From Toxorhynchites rutilus septentrionalis (Eukaryota; Arthropoda; Insecta; Diptera; Culicidae): a stretch of 64,000 nucleotides of DNA. Location: NCBI RefSeq assembly GCF_029784135.1, contig NC_073745.1, forward strand, positions 159,477,335 through 159,541,334, read 5' to 3'. Below the pieces are notes generated by a model. It ran no database searches. It had not been told where the DNA came from and saw nothing but the letters and a program-made list of their open reading frames with translations. Shown here piece by piece: positions 19,924 through 32,416 of this stretch; within the stretch, counting starts at the first letter, position 1, and every line of letters begins with the position of its first letter. The position numbers and the translations under genes were made by a program.

Positions 19924-20874
19924 GAGCGATTCCAAATGAAATCGACAAATGACAAAAAAATGAGTATTTTTGATTCGAATGAAAGCTTGAATTCCGTTTG
20001 GGTTGGAGGAAATATAAGTTTTCAATAGCATTTGGGAATTTTTTGACTCAAGCGTAACTTTTGAATAGGGCGTATCGATTTTAGTAAGAGAAATCTTTGA
20101 TTTTTTATATCTCAAACACTATGAGTCGTACTGAAATAGTGTCCTAAAAATAGTTATAGAGTATTGATGTACAAACGTAGAAAAATATACACTGAGAAAA
20201 AATATTGATACTCTTTTTTATATTTTAATTTGCAATATCTAAAATAGGTTTTTTTTTAAATAGATGCCATGTAGAATATTCAAAAAATCAATCCAAGATG
20301 ATAAAACTATTTTTGACGAACTTTGGAGAACATCGAATTTTTATGAATTTTCGAATCTCGAATTTTTGTATGTTAACAATCATGTCATGTCTTCAAATGT
20401 TTTTCAACTTCTAAACATATATTCTTACCATAATGATGTATTTGGCAAAGTTGTTGGAAATTATAATCAAATTGATAAAATTTCATGAATAACACGACAT
20501 ATTAAACATATTTACTATAAAAAAGACAATAAATTAGATATATTTTTTCAAATACCTCGAGAATGGCCGCATTTAGAAGGAGATTGATAAAGAACTTTTT
20601 TGTTTTAAATCACATCAGGATTCATAATTTGTGACTAAAAATGATTGTTAACTCACAAAAATTCGAAGTTTCGAAAATTCCTAAAAAATCGATGCTCCAC
20701 AAAGTTCATCAAAAATAGTTTTACCATCTTGGACTAAAAAAATGTAAAAAAATCCCAAATTCTGTGGAAAACTCATATTTTCTCCAACACAAACGGAATA
20801 CAAACTTTCATTCAAATCAAAAATATATGTTTTCAAAATCTGCATTTTTAGGACTATTTCATTTGGAATTGCTC
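19924..20874. mobile_element. 951-bp foldback element with ~400-bp arms
   Basis: The ends GAGCGATTCCAAATGAAAT and its complement (GAGCAATTCCAAATGAAAT) are flanked by ATTA on both sides (19920-19923, 20875-20878), a 4-bp duplication. Inverted arms extend inward: the segment with TTTGATTCGAATGAAAGC pairs with 20800-20825, and the segment from 20290 pairs with 20640-20740. No coding capacity is seen. Confidence 0.85.
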
Positions 20875-20878
20875 ATTA

Positions 20879-22072
20879 ACATCAAACAACGAGACCTCGC
20901 CATATGTACTTCATTCATTATGAACATTATTCCTCATTTTGTATTAATATTTATGAACATGCGGTTAGAGGACCCGAAACAAACAAGAGATTGCGCTCGA
21001 TTTTTTATGTTTATCAAACGATGACTCGACATGGTCAGGACAACAATTTATGGTCGATATGTACGCGAAGGTAAAGAGCGAACGACTGCAATTCCTACGA
21101 TACAATCAACAAAAGCGGTGTGAGGAAGTATACATTCACTTGCGAGACGCTATCATGAGCAAAGTCGACACAGCCTTTGTTATTGCCAGGCCAAAACGCA
21201 ATACATTGCCATGACCAGGGTTACCATATCTACAGAATAATCTGTATTTATACAGCTTTTTCAGACTTTTTAAAACCAAGAATCTACATTACAGATTTTA
21301 AAAAATTACGATCCAATATTAGTAATGGGTTGATCTCAATAATTTTTTTTCCTAACTCACCAATTTTATTCATATAGCATTCGAATCAAAATCAGTCAGA
21401 ATGAGAGTCATTTTGGCATTCATATGTAGCGTGTAGTACTGCTTTCTCATGTTCATTCTAAGGCGAAAAGATGCAAAAGTCTGCATCATCGGCTAGCTTT
21501 ACAATGAATAAATTACACTGTTTATCTTTTTCCTACTAAAGCACAGTGAACACGAATTTTTTACGTGGATACCATCAATATCGCCAATGTAACTATGCCA
21601 ATCAATGATAGTAAAGCTAAGATTATGCTTCGAGATTGAACTTATAAATTTAACTTTTTTAAATATGTGCTGTAATTCTTCTTCGTGTGATATCTTTCGC
21701 ATGTATCACAAAAATAATTAGTTTTGCGCCTTTCGCCAAACAATTTTGGTTCGTGAATAAGTTCACGTGAAAATTCGTTTAGAAAAAGTGTGAACTGATA
21801 CATTGTTGCATAAATTATAATATTAGTATACTTATTTGCTGTGGTGGCTGAAAGCAGACAAAAGACCGCAAAGGGTTGATACAGATTTCGATACAGTTTT
21901 GCTGAGAAAGAAACCCAGGCGCGTCTGTTTAAAAAAAAAGAACTCCAGTCGGATTCGGTCCCACATATTGCTGAATGTATTCGAAATTAATTTAAGGAAA
22001 AAAGGACTAGGTTTCCTAAGTATTTAAATGACATTGAGATAATTTTCATTTAAATTTTAACAACTAAAAACT
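20879..22072. other. no recognised feature
   Basis: This is an AT-rich stretch without a match to any repeat in the window. Confidence 0.45.
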
Positions 22073-22501
22073 GGAAATTTGGAGAATCGAAATTTTATTT
22101 TCGATGACAAATGACTTAAAATGCAATAAAACGTCGAGATCTGGTGTCATCTCGAAAACAAATTTTTGGCCGAAAATCGACCTTTTGGTACTTAGCCTGA
22201 GAGGCAATGAAGGTATGAAAAGAGAAATATCAATTATTGAATTTCATAAACCGACCATGTACAATTTGTGTATGGGCCTAAAAAAATTACCTGTGCAAAG
22301 TTTCAGCTCGATTGGATATGATTTAGGGGTGCTTCAAAGCGCTCAAAGTTTTTTTTCATACCTTCATTGCCTTTCAGGCTGAGTTCCAAAAGGTCGATAT
22401 TCGGCCAAAAATTGTTTTTCGAGATGACACCAGAACTCGACGTTTCATGCATTTTTGAGTCATTTGGCTACGAAAATAAAATTTCGATTTTCCAGATTTC
22501 C
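22073..22501. mobile_element. 429-bp MITE with ~145-bp TIRs
   Basis: The left arm from 22073 (GGAAATTTGGAGAATCGAAA) pairs with the right arm ending at 22501. Conserved inner blocks include CTGGTGTCATCTCGAAAA, TTTTTGGCCGAA and AGGCAATGAAGGTATG in both arms. The central loop holds a CAGCTCGATTGGATATGATT segment. No target duplication is clear. Confidence 0.85.
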
Positions 22502-22509
22502 TTTACTCC

Positions 22510-22690
22510 CCCCTTGGGAGATTTTCGAGAATCGAAAAATTGAAACTTTGAGCGCTTTGAGGCACCCCTAAATCATATCCGATCGAGCTGAAACTTTGCA
22601 TAGGTAATTTTTTGAGCCAATAAACAAAATGTACATGGCCGGTTTTTGAAATTCGATGATGAAATGTTTTCCATACATCCATTGCCACCC
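22510..22690 (-). repeat. inverted partial copy of the MITE centre
   Basis: The reverse complement of 22530-22665 matches the loop of the neighbouring MITE (22240-22355), including the GATATGATTTAGGGGTGC block. It forms a second, larger palindrome with it. Confidence 0.8.
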
Positions 22691-24320
22691 TAGTGGCCTC
22701 ATATGCATAGAACGATTGAACTCGATTGAAGTCGATTTTGATGGAATCGTGACTATCGTTCAATCTTTCGTTCAAATCGTTTCATTCGTTCTTTTTCATC
22801 GATCATATTCGATTAATGTTATAGATCGTTAAAACATTCAAGCATACTTATAATACACTAGTTATGTTTTATTTCACACCCAAAATATTCAATAGGAATA
22901 ATTTATATGGCAGAACAACGTTGCTAGTTTTCTGCTTATATAATATTCCCTGAGTACAAATCAGTGGATTGCATCACATCACATATGACCAATATTTATT
23001 TTTCAGAGTGGAAAAGTGTATCCGGCTATTCCTTTCATCGTCAGAGAATTTATTCGATTTAGGATAGCGAACGCCCGGCCCAGCCAATACTGTTTCATTC
23101 TCGAGACAGCCGAAAAAGTTATTGGAAGCCTGCACTGGCACTGGTTGTGATTTTTGTTATTTCTACGCATTAAACGATAACCATTTATTATCTCGTTTTG
23201 CTCGGGTTTTCTAATCTGATAAGAGGGATTTGTGTGCACTCTACATCTGTCGGATGGGGCCTCTAATGGAACGGGGTGGAGCATTTCGAAGGATGTAATC
23301 CGTTCCTCCAGTGCCAATGGGATCAATGGTTTGTACATTTTACGATAAAAATGGATCCAACTAAGTTTGACGCCGGTCAGATAGCTAGAGCTAGAGAGAG
23401 CTGCTTGCAAATGTTGGAATAGAAAAGCGAAATGGAAAACGAAATGGAAAGGCTATCGCATGTCGTGTATTGTAGCGCTCTACAAAATATGTGTCCCGCA
23501 AGAGAACAGTAAAGTTTTCGATTGTTGGGTTCGGTTTGTTTTCTTCTTGGCTTCGTCATGTGATGCTCCACTTCCGCCAAACGAAGTTTTGGCAAATAAA
23601 GCAAATTCGGACTTATTGACCAAAACTGATGCTGTCAGCAGGATGGTAGCACGAGAAATATGTTACAGATACGACTGCAGAGCTACCGTTGTGCAAAGTT
23701 ATACTATTTGCTGTTCTTTCTAATTGAAACAGAATATCACTATTTATGACATCGTATTCAGAATTAATCCATCTTGCTCGTTGTATGAATCACGAAAGTG
23801 ACGATCAAGCGTAACGAGGTTGTATGAATAAAAGTATCAAACTTTTCCCTGTTCCCGTCTCCTTTCATGGCAACGGGATTAATCCATAGGTGGAAAATCG
23901 GTACGGAATGGGGCAAATAATCGATACATTCCGAATTAGCACTAAAGTTTCGTTCGTTATTCTGTCGTCGTCGTCGGCGGCTGTCAGACGCAAATTATTT
24001 ACAGCAACTTGGTTCTCCGGCTCATTACCGCGACTTAATGATGCGTGTGTCATGAACCGAATTTATGGCTTTCAGAACAGGAAGGAAACGAGGTGAGTCA
24101 TTCAACATGATTTGGCGCAATTTTACAGTTGCGTGGACGCTTGGAGAATTATGATTGATTTTTGGAATTCTTTGAAGAAGAATCCCATCTTGAGACTAAT
24201 GAGAGAAAACCTTAGAAAATGAAAAGGAAACTCTCCTGTATTCGCGTGCAAAATCGTAACTCGTATATTCACAGACTGTGTGTGTTTCTGTTATATTGCT
24301 GTTGTGTTTTTTAGGCATTA
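22691..24320. other. no recognised feature; probably single-copy
   Basis: The DNA here is less AT-rich and shows no repeats seen elsewhere in the window. A CGTCGTCGTCGGCGG microsatellite-like stretch is at about 23966-23980. The open frame at 23003-23410 (135 codons, minus) is not recognised. Confidence 0.4.
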
Positions 24321-24599
24321 TCAGGGGAAATGGGGGTGATTTGGACCACCTAAGCAAATCGCCTAATATTTCCAAACTAATACGGTCTAAATAAAAAATG
24401 TCACATTGTACACTGAGCTACACTTGTTTTCTCTCAATCAATAATGTTTAATTGTTATATCAAACTTCAGATTACCAAATATGTCATAAAATAAAAGAGA
24501 TGATTTTTGGACATTAAAATTTGATGCGGGGTGATTTGGTCCAGTGTGTGTTTCATCGAAAAAAACATATTTATGTTCATGTAAAGTATTTTGATAATG

Positions 24600-24842
24600 T
24601 TACAATTAGTAACAGTAATCTGGGATCGATACCAGGTGTCTTGGCCAGATTCCAGACCAGAAAAATTGGATTGAGACCTTCTCGAATTCTGCATGGATTT
24701 TTTCACTATTGTTCGAGCATTTTCAAACACTTTCGATGCTTGGTCAAAGAAAATCCGTTCTTGATGGCCTGCGTTGCTTCTTCAAGCTCCTCCTTCTTCC
24801 AACGTTGTCTGCCCATCCTCTTTTTGTAATTCAGTGGCATCT
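24600..24842 (-). pseudogene. pogo-type transposase N-terminus (psq-like HTH)
   Basis: The ATG at 24842 opens a frame with NYKKRMGRQRW, KEELEEA and AIKNGFSL, the pattern of the pipsqueak-type helix-turn-helix that starts pogo/Tigger transposases and binds the TIRs. After about 40 codons a frame change near 24730 is needed to continue with SKVFENA, the end of that domain; a further stretch runs to about 24600 without pogo similarity. The DDE catalytic domain is absent. The copy could only be moved by a transposase from elsewhere. The lysine- and arginine-rich start and its position near the right TIR support the call. Confidence 0.7.
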
Positions 24843-25147
24843 TGAATCAATTAGACCAAGCCTCAAACCTGTAGGACCAATTCACCCTACAGAAACGTGT
24901 CCATGTCACCCCACACAACATGCATAAATTGAAATGCAAATAATTCCATTTATTGTAATCAAACTTACAGTTTCGCCGCATCAAATTGTTCCTCTTCTGT
25001 AGGTTAACAGAACTTTACTGCACAATACTCGAAAAGCTTGATTAATTAGCGGGAAAAACCTTAAAACCACCATCGGAAAATTCATATTTTTTGACCATCA
25101 AAGTGCTTGCTGTGTTCATGTTACCGTTTCCTTCCACCTGTCGAATT

Positions 25148-25641
25148 CATTCTTCGCCGAAGGCCCGAAGTAACCAGACGAAGGAAAGTCGCGTCCAAGT
25201 TCCGTTATCGGTTACCGCGTGATTGTTGTTTTTTTTTGCCGCTGAAGAGTTCATTTCGCTATCTGGATAGTGAGTGAAGTGCCCTGCCTGCAAGTGGATA
25301 GAGGCTTTCATCCTCGGAAAGCCAAGCATTGGTTTTTGTTTTGTCGCTGCTTCGCCGACATTGGAGATTTCGCCGAGTCATCGTGCCAACAGTGACAGTG
25401 CGGGTAAGCTTTCACCGACGACTGTGTGTAGTGGTGTCGTAGGCACATTCCCACCACCAACGAGCTTTCAGCACGCTCCCGTTCATCTGCACTGGAGTGC
25501 GTTCATAGGTGAATAAGATTGAATATAGTGAGAGAAAATATTTATTAATTATAAGTTTTTGTTTTGTTTGTTTTTGTGAATTATTATTATTGTGAAATAT
25601 TATTTTAAAAACATACTTAGAATATAAGTGCCAATTTTAAA
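25148..25641 (+). promoter_or_regulatory. 5' UTR with presumed internal promoter of the I element
   Basis: Because this copy reaches the true 5' end, the 494 bases before the ORF1 start should contain the internal RNA polymerase II promoter that non-LTR elements carry. This is inferred from family knowledge; no core motif was firmly identified. The start CATT resembles other I elements. The first 380 bases are GC-richer than the flanks. Confidence 0.5.
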
Positions 25642-27211
25642 ATGGCAGAGGGTGGGGGACCTTCGGATATGGAGGTCTCTGACTCTAGTTCCCTCCTAAG
25701 TGATAAAAAAAAGTCACTCAAACGCGTACCAAATACGGAAGATACTTCTTCTGGGGACGAGTCAGCTAACCCTACCAAGCCTCCCTCCAAAAAACTAGCA
25801 AATCTCCCATCTGGCCTTAACGATCCCACTCTACCTTTAACCTCGTCTTCTCCCTCTGTTCTTCCCGCTCCTTCTCAACCTTCGCCTTCCCACTCTCAAT
25901 CCCCGTCCTCGCCTTCCCCCCTGTTATTCTCACTCCCCGTGTAAAGGTCTATCCAGAAGATGCGCCCGGAACTGGTCCCTGGGTTGTTTTCTTCAGGCCT
26001 AAGCCAAATGGAAAGGCGTTGAGAGTCATGCAGATCGCGAAAGATCTGGCAAGGTATACCTCCGTTTCGGAAATTTCGAAGGTTAGACCAAACAAATTGC
26101 GAGTTGTCGTGAATGATCGAAAAGACGCAAACAAGATTGTTGTCGATCAGCATTTTACAATTGAGTATCGGGTCTACATTCCCTCTCACATAGTCGAAAT
26201 TGAGGGTGTGATAACCGAAACGGGCTTGACGTGCGAATACATTACGAGTGAAGGTACCGGCCGTTTTAAAAAACTGCCCTCGACGACTGTTAAGATCTAG
26301 GGTTGCCACCAGCTCGGAACAGTCTCCCATGAAGGAGAAGAAAAGAAATTTACGCCGTCCAACTCGTTTCGAGTCACCTTCGCTGGTTCAGCTCTCCCTG
26401 ACTACGTGATGGTAGATAAATTGAGGTTAGCCGTGCGACTTTTTATTCCAAAGCCAATGACTTGTCTAAAGTGCAAGTCAGTTGGTCACACGGCTGCTTA
26501 TTGTGCCAATAAAGAACGATGTGCCACTTGCGGAGAACAACATGAGGGGAAATCCTGCAGTGCGACTGAGCATAAGTGTCCATATTGCGGGGGATCCCCA
26601 CACGTGCTCTCAGCTTGTGAAACATACAAGGCTCGCTGGGAGAAACAGAAGCGCTCTTTGAGGGAACGCTCTAAACGCACTTTCGCAGAAATTTTGAAGG
26701 GCGCTTCTCCACTGGCTCAAGAACAACAACCAATCAATACACACAATGTCTTCGCTACGTTGCCAGTTGACGAAATGGAAGCGGATACAGCTAACGGGGG
26801 CACGCCGTTTATTTCTCAAGGGAATCCCCGGCGCAAAAATGTGACCACTCCCAAAGTCAAGGACAAGTCCCTCCGGTGATACCCCCTGTTAGCTTGCCCA
26901 AAAAATCGAGTGCAGCGGATAAGCAAAATCAGGTCCCTCCTGGCCTCCGTGGTAATAGTTCACCTTCGAACGACCCAGCACTCGAGGGGACATCAAAAAC
27001 CCCAACTGTCCCTGTTTTTCCGTCAAGTTCAACTTCCCAATCGGCATTTATAAAGTTGTCTGACCTTGTGGATCAAATCTTCACGTGTTTTAATGTTTCC
27101 GACTACATCAGAACCATTGTCACCGCAATGCTTCCAGTATTAAAGACAATTTTGCAGCAATTGATGCAAACATGGCCCCTCCTTGCAATGATTATCTCTC
27201 TTGATGTCTAA
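25642..27211 (+). pseudogene. I-element ORF1 (gag-like, zinc knuckles), frameshifted
   Basis: ORF1 starts with ATG at 25642 and reads about 95 codons of a Ser/Pro/Lys-rich N-terminus. A shift near 25925 moves it to the frame that continues with the TGPWVVFFRP block. A TAG at 26298-26300 interrupts this frame, which then resumes and carries three cysteine knuckles: C-x2-C-x4-H-x4-C at about 26461-26502, a short C-x2-C-x4-H variant next, and C-x2-C-x4-H-x4-C at about 26578-26619. A second shift near 26876 leads to the final frame, ending at TAA 27209-27211. The final part (ILKTILQQ..., LLAMIISLDV) matches the end of ORF1 in the other I element. The protein would bind element RNA. Confidence 0.88.
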
Positions 27212-30200
27212 TTTAAATAGAGAGGTCGGAGATATCACTGTTCTACAGTGGAATTGTCGTAGTCTTATCCCTAAATTGGATACATTCAAATTTCTAATTC
27301 ATAAACTGAATTGTGATGTTTTTGCTCTATCCGAAACCTGGCTCTCTTCTCAAAATGATCTCTCTTTCCACGATTTTAATATAATACGCTTGGACCGCGA
27401 TGACAGATACGGAGGGGTACTATTGGGGATCAATAAGTGTCACTCATTTTTTAGAATTGACCTTCCACCTATTGGAGGGATCGAAGCTGTTGCTTGTCAT
27501 GCAAACATCAGAGGCAAAGACCTCTGTATAGTCAGCTTGTATTGGCCTCCAAGAGCTGCGGTTAGCCGCAAGCAACTTGTTGACATGTGCTCACTCCTTC
27601 CTGAGCCACGATTGATCTTGGGAGACTTCAACTCTCACGGAACTGCCTGGGGGGAACCGTACGACGATAATCGTTCATCGTTGATATATGACCTTTGTAA
27701 CAGCTTCAATATGACCGTTTTGAACACTGGGGAAACAACACGTGTACCTAAACCTCCTGCTAAACCAAGTGCTCTTGACCTCTCGCTTTGCTCGAATTCA
27801 CTATCGTTAGATTGCAAGTGGAATGTAATCCAGGATCCCAACGGTAGTGATCACTTGCCAATCAAAATTTCTATCACCAATGGGTTGAATTCTTCTGAAT
27901 CAATAAACATGGCATACGACCTCACAAGACACATTGACTGGAAAAAATATGCGGACGCGATTGCTCTAGCCATCAATTCCAGAGATGGTTTGCCTCCATT
28001 GGAGGAGTATAACTTCATTTCTCGTTTGATCTATGACAGCGCGGTTCGCGCTCAAACGAAACCCATCCCAGGTTCCACTATTCGTCGAAGGCCTCCCAAT
28101 CCATGGTGGGATGGCCAGTGTTCCAAGCTTTATGGAGATAAATCGAATGCATTTAAAGCTTTTCGGAAACGTGGAACCATTGAGAATTTTCAAACGTATT
28201 TGGACCTTGAAAATCAATTTAAAAACTTGATCAAAGGGAAAAAACGTACTTATTGGCGAAATTTCGTGGGAGGTTTATCACGAGAAACGTCAATGAAAAA
28301 ATTATGGAAAGTGGCTCGAAACATGAGAAATCGCTCTTCATCCTATGAAAGCGAGGAATATTCACATCGATGGATTTTTAATTTTGCACGAAAGGTTTGT
28401 CCCGATTCCGCTCCAGTGCAAAGAATTATTCGAGATATACCACAAGATAGGTGCGATCTTGATTCCGAGTTTTCGATGGTAGAATTCTCTCTTGCTCTCC
28501 TTTCATGTAACAATTCTGCTCCGGGATCGGATAGAATTAAGTTCAACTTGCTGAAAAATCTCCCTGATGTGGCGAAACATCGCTTGTTGAACTTATTCAA
28601 TCGGTTTCTGGAGCATAATATTGTTCCAGATGATTGGAGACAAGTACGAGTTATAGCTATTCAAAAACTCGGAAAACCCGCGTCCGACTTCAATTCGTAC
28701 CGCCCAATAGCCATGCTGTCTTGTATACGGAAATTGTTGGAGAAAATGATCTTGTTTCGCCTTGATCGATGGGTTGAAACGAATGGCCTACTCTCAGATA
28801 CACAATATGGGTTCCGCAGGGGCAAGGGGACGAATGATTGTCTTGCGTTGCTTTCTTCAGAAATTCAAATGGCTTACGCCGAAAAAAAACAAATGGCTTC
28901 AGTATTCTTGGACATAAAGGGGGCCATTGATTCTGTTTCAATAAAGGTTTTGTCAGACAAATTACAATCTCGGGGTCTGCCGCCTCTATTGAATAATATG
29001 TTATATAACTTGCTTTGTGAGAAACATTTGAACTTTAATCACGGAGATCCGGCAGTAAGTCGGGTCTCTTACATGGGACTCCCCCAGGGCTCATGTTTAA
29101 GCCCCCTTTTGTACAACTTCTACGTAAGCGACATTGACAATTGCCTTACACAAAATTGCAGCATAAGACAACTTGCGGATGATGGAGTGGTGTCTGTCGT
29201 AGGATCAAACGAATCCGACCTGCAAGAATCCTTACAAGATACTTTGAACAATTTTTCAACCTGGGCCATTGGGCTAGGGATCGAATTCTCCACGGAGAAA
29301 ACAGAGATGGTGGTTTTTTCTAGGAAGCATAAACCAGCAAAACCAAAGCTTCAACTTTTGGGTAAACCGATCACTCATGCTATGTCATTCAAGTATCTTG
29401 GGGTCTGGTTCGACTCTAAATGTACTTGGGGGCCCATATTAGGTATCTGAGTAAAAAATGTCAACAAAGAATAAACTTTCTCCGTACAATTACCGGCACC
29501 TGGTAGGGAGCCCATCCCGAAGATCTTATAATGTTGTATCGAACAACTATTCTCTCAGTGATGGAGTATGGCAGTTTCTGTTTTCAATCAGCTGCCAAAA
29601 CACACCTCATTAAACTCGAGCGAATTCAGTATCTTTGTCTCCGTATCGCGTTGGGATGTATGCCCTCAACGCATACCATGAGTCTCGAGGTTTTGGCAGG
29701 CCTACTCCCACTAAAAGATCGCTTCAATTTATTATCTCTTCGGTTCCTCATCCGGTGTAAGGTTATGAACCCATTGGTGATCAGAAATTTTGAGCAGCTG
29801 ATCGAGCTAAATTTTCATTCTGGATTCATGAGCTCATATCATGAATTCGTCTCCATGCAGGTTAATCCTTCTTCGTATATTCCCAACCGTGTTTGTTTTC
29901 CTGACTACATCAATTCCTCTGTGCATTTTGATCTGTCCATGAAGCAGGATATCCATGGAACATCAGACTATCTTCGATCGAGCATCGTTCCAACGATCTT
30001 CGATGCAAAGTATGGGGATATCAATTGTGATAATATGTACTTTACTGATGGGTCCTCTATGAATGAGTCCACAGGATTTGGAGTGTTCAACGAATTTTTT
30101 AGCACCTCACACAGTCTTCAGAATCCTTGCTCAGTGTATATTGCAGAATTGGCAGCGATACACTGGGCGCTGGACAGCGTCGCCTCACGACCTGTTGAAC

Positions 30201-30886
30201 ACTATTACATTGTAACGGATAGTCTTAGCTCTGTCGAAGCTATCCGTTCAGTGAGGCCGGAAAAGCACTCGCCGTACTTCCTTGAGAGAATACGAGAAAT
30301 TTTGAGTGCTTTATCCAGACGCTGTTATGTCATTACCTTTGTCTGGGTCCCTTCACATTGCTCAATTCCGGGTAATGAGAGGGCTGACTCATTAGCAAAG
30401 GTAGGTGCAATTGAAGGCGATATTTATCAGCGTCAAATCGCCTTCAATGAATTTTATTCTTTAGTCCGCAAAAATACCATAGTTAACTGGCAACGCAAAT
30501 GGAACGAAGATGAATTGGGCCGGTGGCTCCACTCGATTATCCCTAAGGTTAGCCTCAAACCATGGTTCAAAAGTCTGGACTTGAGTCGGGACTTTATTCG
30601 CACCTTCTCCCGACTCATGTCCAATCACTGTTCGTTAGATGCGCTACTCTTTCGTATTAATCTTGCCGACAACAATCTTTGTGTTTGTGGCCAAGGTTAC
30701 CACGACATCGAGCACGTTGTTTGGTCGTGCGAGCTGTATCTTGTCGCCAGATCGAATTTAGTAGTCACCCTTCGGGCCCGAGGAAGGCAGCCCATGATGC
30801 CGGTGAGAGACGTGTTGGCTCGGTTAGACCTTGATTACATGTCCCAAATATATGTATTCCTTAAAGCTATCGATCTTCGTGTGTGA
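27204..30886 (+). pseudogene. I-element ORF2: endonuclease, reverse transcriptase, RNase H, one frameshift and one stop
   Basis: The ATG at 27204 overlaps the ORF1 stop as ATGTCTAA. The first frame (to 29450) carries the endonuclease, with QWNCRS, SETWLS, LGDFNSHGTAWG and GSDHLPI, and the reverse transcriptase, with FLDIKGAID (usually GAFD), GLPQGSCLSP and the LADD catalytic box. A one-base shift near 29440 and a TAG at about 29503 break the thumb region. The second frame (29531-30886) continues with RNase H: D in YFTDGSS, E in IAELAAIHWAL, D in VTDSLSS and the WVPSHCSIPGNERADSLAK motif. A C-x-C-x8-H-x4-C-like finger ends it. The length and order match the intact ORF2 at 3347-7027, about 60-70% similar by eye. 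Confidence 0.92.
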
Positions 30887-31251
30887 TTGTCCTTATACCC
30901 TTAGTTTTTCTTTTTCCTTTTCCTTTTTGAGAGATCGGATCCCTTCTTAAGAATAAGATGAAATGTAAATACATATTAGATATAAGATAGGTTTAAGAAT
31001 TGAGTGTGATGAGTGTGATTGAGAGTGTGAGTGGGATCATTGTCAATATATCCTCATATCCCCTCATTTTCCTGAAGAAAATATGTCACCCTTCTAAACT
31101 CGAGTCGACCGCGAGTAATCGGTTTCCTATATTATTAACATTAGAATTAAGGAAAAATGTTTATATACTAGTAACAATACAGTAAGGAGTTCGGCTCCTT
31201 TAAACCTATGTAACTGAGCCTGTAAAAATAAACGATTTAAATAAAAAAAAA
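30887..31251 (+). other. 3' UTR and tail of the I element
   Basis: It includes a CGAGTCGACCGCGAGTAATC block (31100-31119) shared with the other I-element family, and ends with AAATAAAAAAAAA just before the target duplication. Confidence 0.8.
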
Positions 31252-31412
31252 ACCTGTCGAATTTCACGAAAGTTTTTTTTTTGTTAAGTACATACGGTTC
31301 AACAATAAACATTGACAAGATGACATTATAAAAAATCCAAGTTGGGTCGTACTTTTTGAGATAAAGGGGTGATCCAAATCACCCCGTATGTCCAACTCAC
31401 CCCGTGTTACCC

Positions 31413-32416
31413 TACTGTCGTTCTACGCATAGTTGTACCATGTTCCAAAATCAGCAACTGAGACAAATGCATTTAAAGTTTTCTAGCATATCTGTCTACC
31501 AGATGCTTTAAGCATTTCGGTTTATACACACTGGGTTTTTTATAAGTAGAGAACTATTGTTTCATGAAAAGGGAAAAGATCCCCTCATTTGAATCACTCA
31601 ATCTTGATAACAGGCTTAAAAATTCATGGTGGGAGAGTTATGCCTAGAATATCCACATGGGGCAATTGAACTTGATGTTGTTTTTTGAAATACTGGGATC
31701 AAACAATAAGCTCGTTGTTATTAGGCGTCGTGCACAAAACACGTAACGCGTGAAGGGAGGGGAGGGGGGTCGAGGTTGCGTTAGTTACTGTGTATTAGAT
31801 ATAGGTTTTTCAGGAAGACTAGGCTTAAAAACATCGTTTTTTTAAGAAAAGTGAAAATTGTCATTAAGTAACATGGGACAACTATGCGTAGAACGGCAGA
31901 TTAGTATTTACTAAAAGGTATAATTGAATGAAAAAACACAACCAGAAAACCAGAAAAATGTTTTTTCTATAACTTCATTCAGTTTTGATAAGCATTTAAT
32001 TCAGCTACCTCATTGATTCTCGGTCTGTCAGACCGTATGCTATGTTTCGTCGCGTTCGGTTGGTGGAATAATATCTCTCAATCTAAATCCAAGATATTTT
32101 GTCGTGTTGTCAAAGAGGCAAGAAGTTTGGTGTTGCCCTGATGGAATACCACGCATGTCACATTGACCAATTCAGCCTGGTAGAAGCTCATAATACAGAA
32201 TTTCATTTCAATCCCACCAGCCAAATGACTGGCTTTATCCTTTGAAGATAAGCTAATGGTGGTTTAATTCGCTTACTTCATAACCGTCACGATTTGCTTC
32301 AAAACAACATTCTTCTTGATCAGCGTCTCGATTTGGTCATTCTCAGTGCCGGCATGAACATTCCGATCAATTTAGTATATTTCCGTCAATAAATAATACA
32401 CTTTTTAATGACAAAT
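31413..32416. other. mostly unrecognised; possible transposase scrap
   Basis: At 31731-31790 a CGTAACGCGTGAAGGGAGGGG block resembles widespread insect repeat ends. On the minus strand 32050-32210 a V-V-F-H-Q-x-N then S-L-T-T-R-Q pattern recalls mariner transposases, but the rest does not, so no call is made. Confidence 0.3.

Larger units (their letters stand above)
25148..31251 (+). mobile_element. I-clade LINE, structurally full length, 6.1 kb
   Basis: A perfect 12-bp target duplication ACCTGTCGAATT (25136-25147, 31252-31263) defines the ends. The element starts with CATTCTTCGCCG, has a 494-bp 5' UTR, ORF1 and ORF2 overlapping by 8 bases, and a 3' UTR ending in an A-rich tail after AATAAACGATTTAAAT. 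It is related to the LINE at 2831-8227 but clearly a different lineage. ORF1 has two frameshifts and one stop; ORF2 has a frameshift and a stop. It landed inside a pogo-like transposon. Confidence 0.93.
24321..31412 (-). mobile_element. pogo-like DNA transposon, split by an I-clade LINE
   Basis: The left TIR from 24321 (CAGGGGAAATGGGGGTGATT) and the right TIR ending near 31412 (complement TAGGGTAACACGGGGTGA) bracket the region, with TA at both flanks. Without the LINE (25148-31263, including one target duplication) the element is about 1 kb. It contains the N-terminus of a pogo-type transposase on the minus strand and several more GGTGATTTGG-like subterminal copies. Confidence 0.7.

Noticed and set aside
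32050..32260. mariner-like transposase scrap on the minus strand
   Set aside because: Only a V-V-F-H-Q and a T-T-R-Q pattern fit; catalytic context and following motifs do not, so it was left as unassigned.
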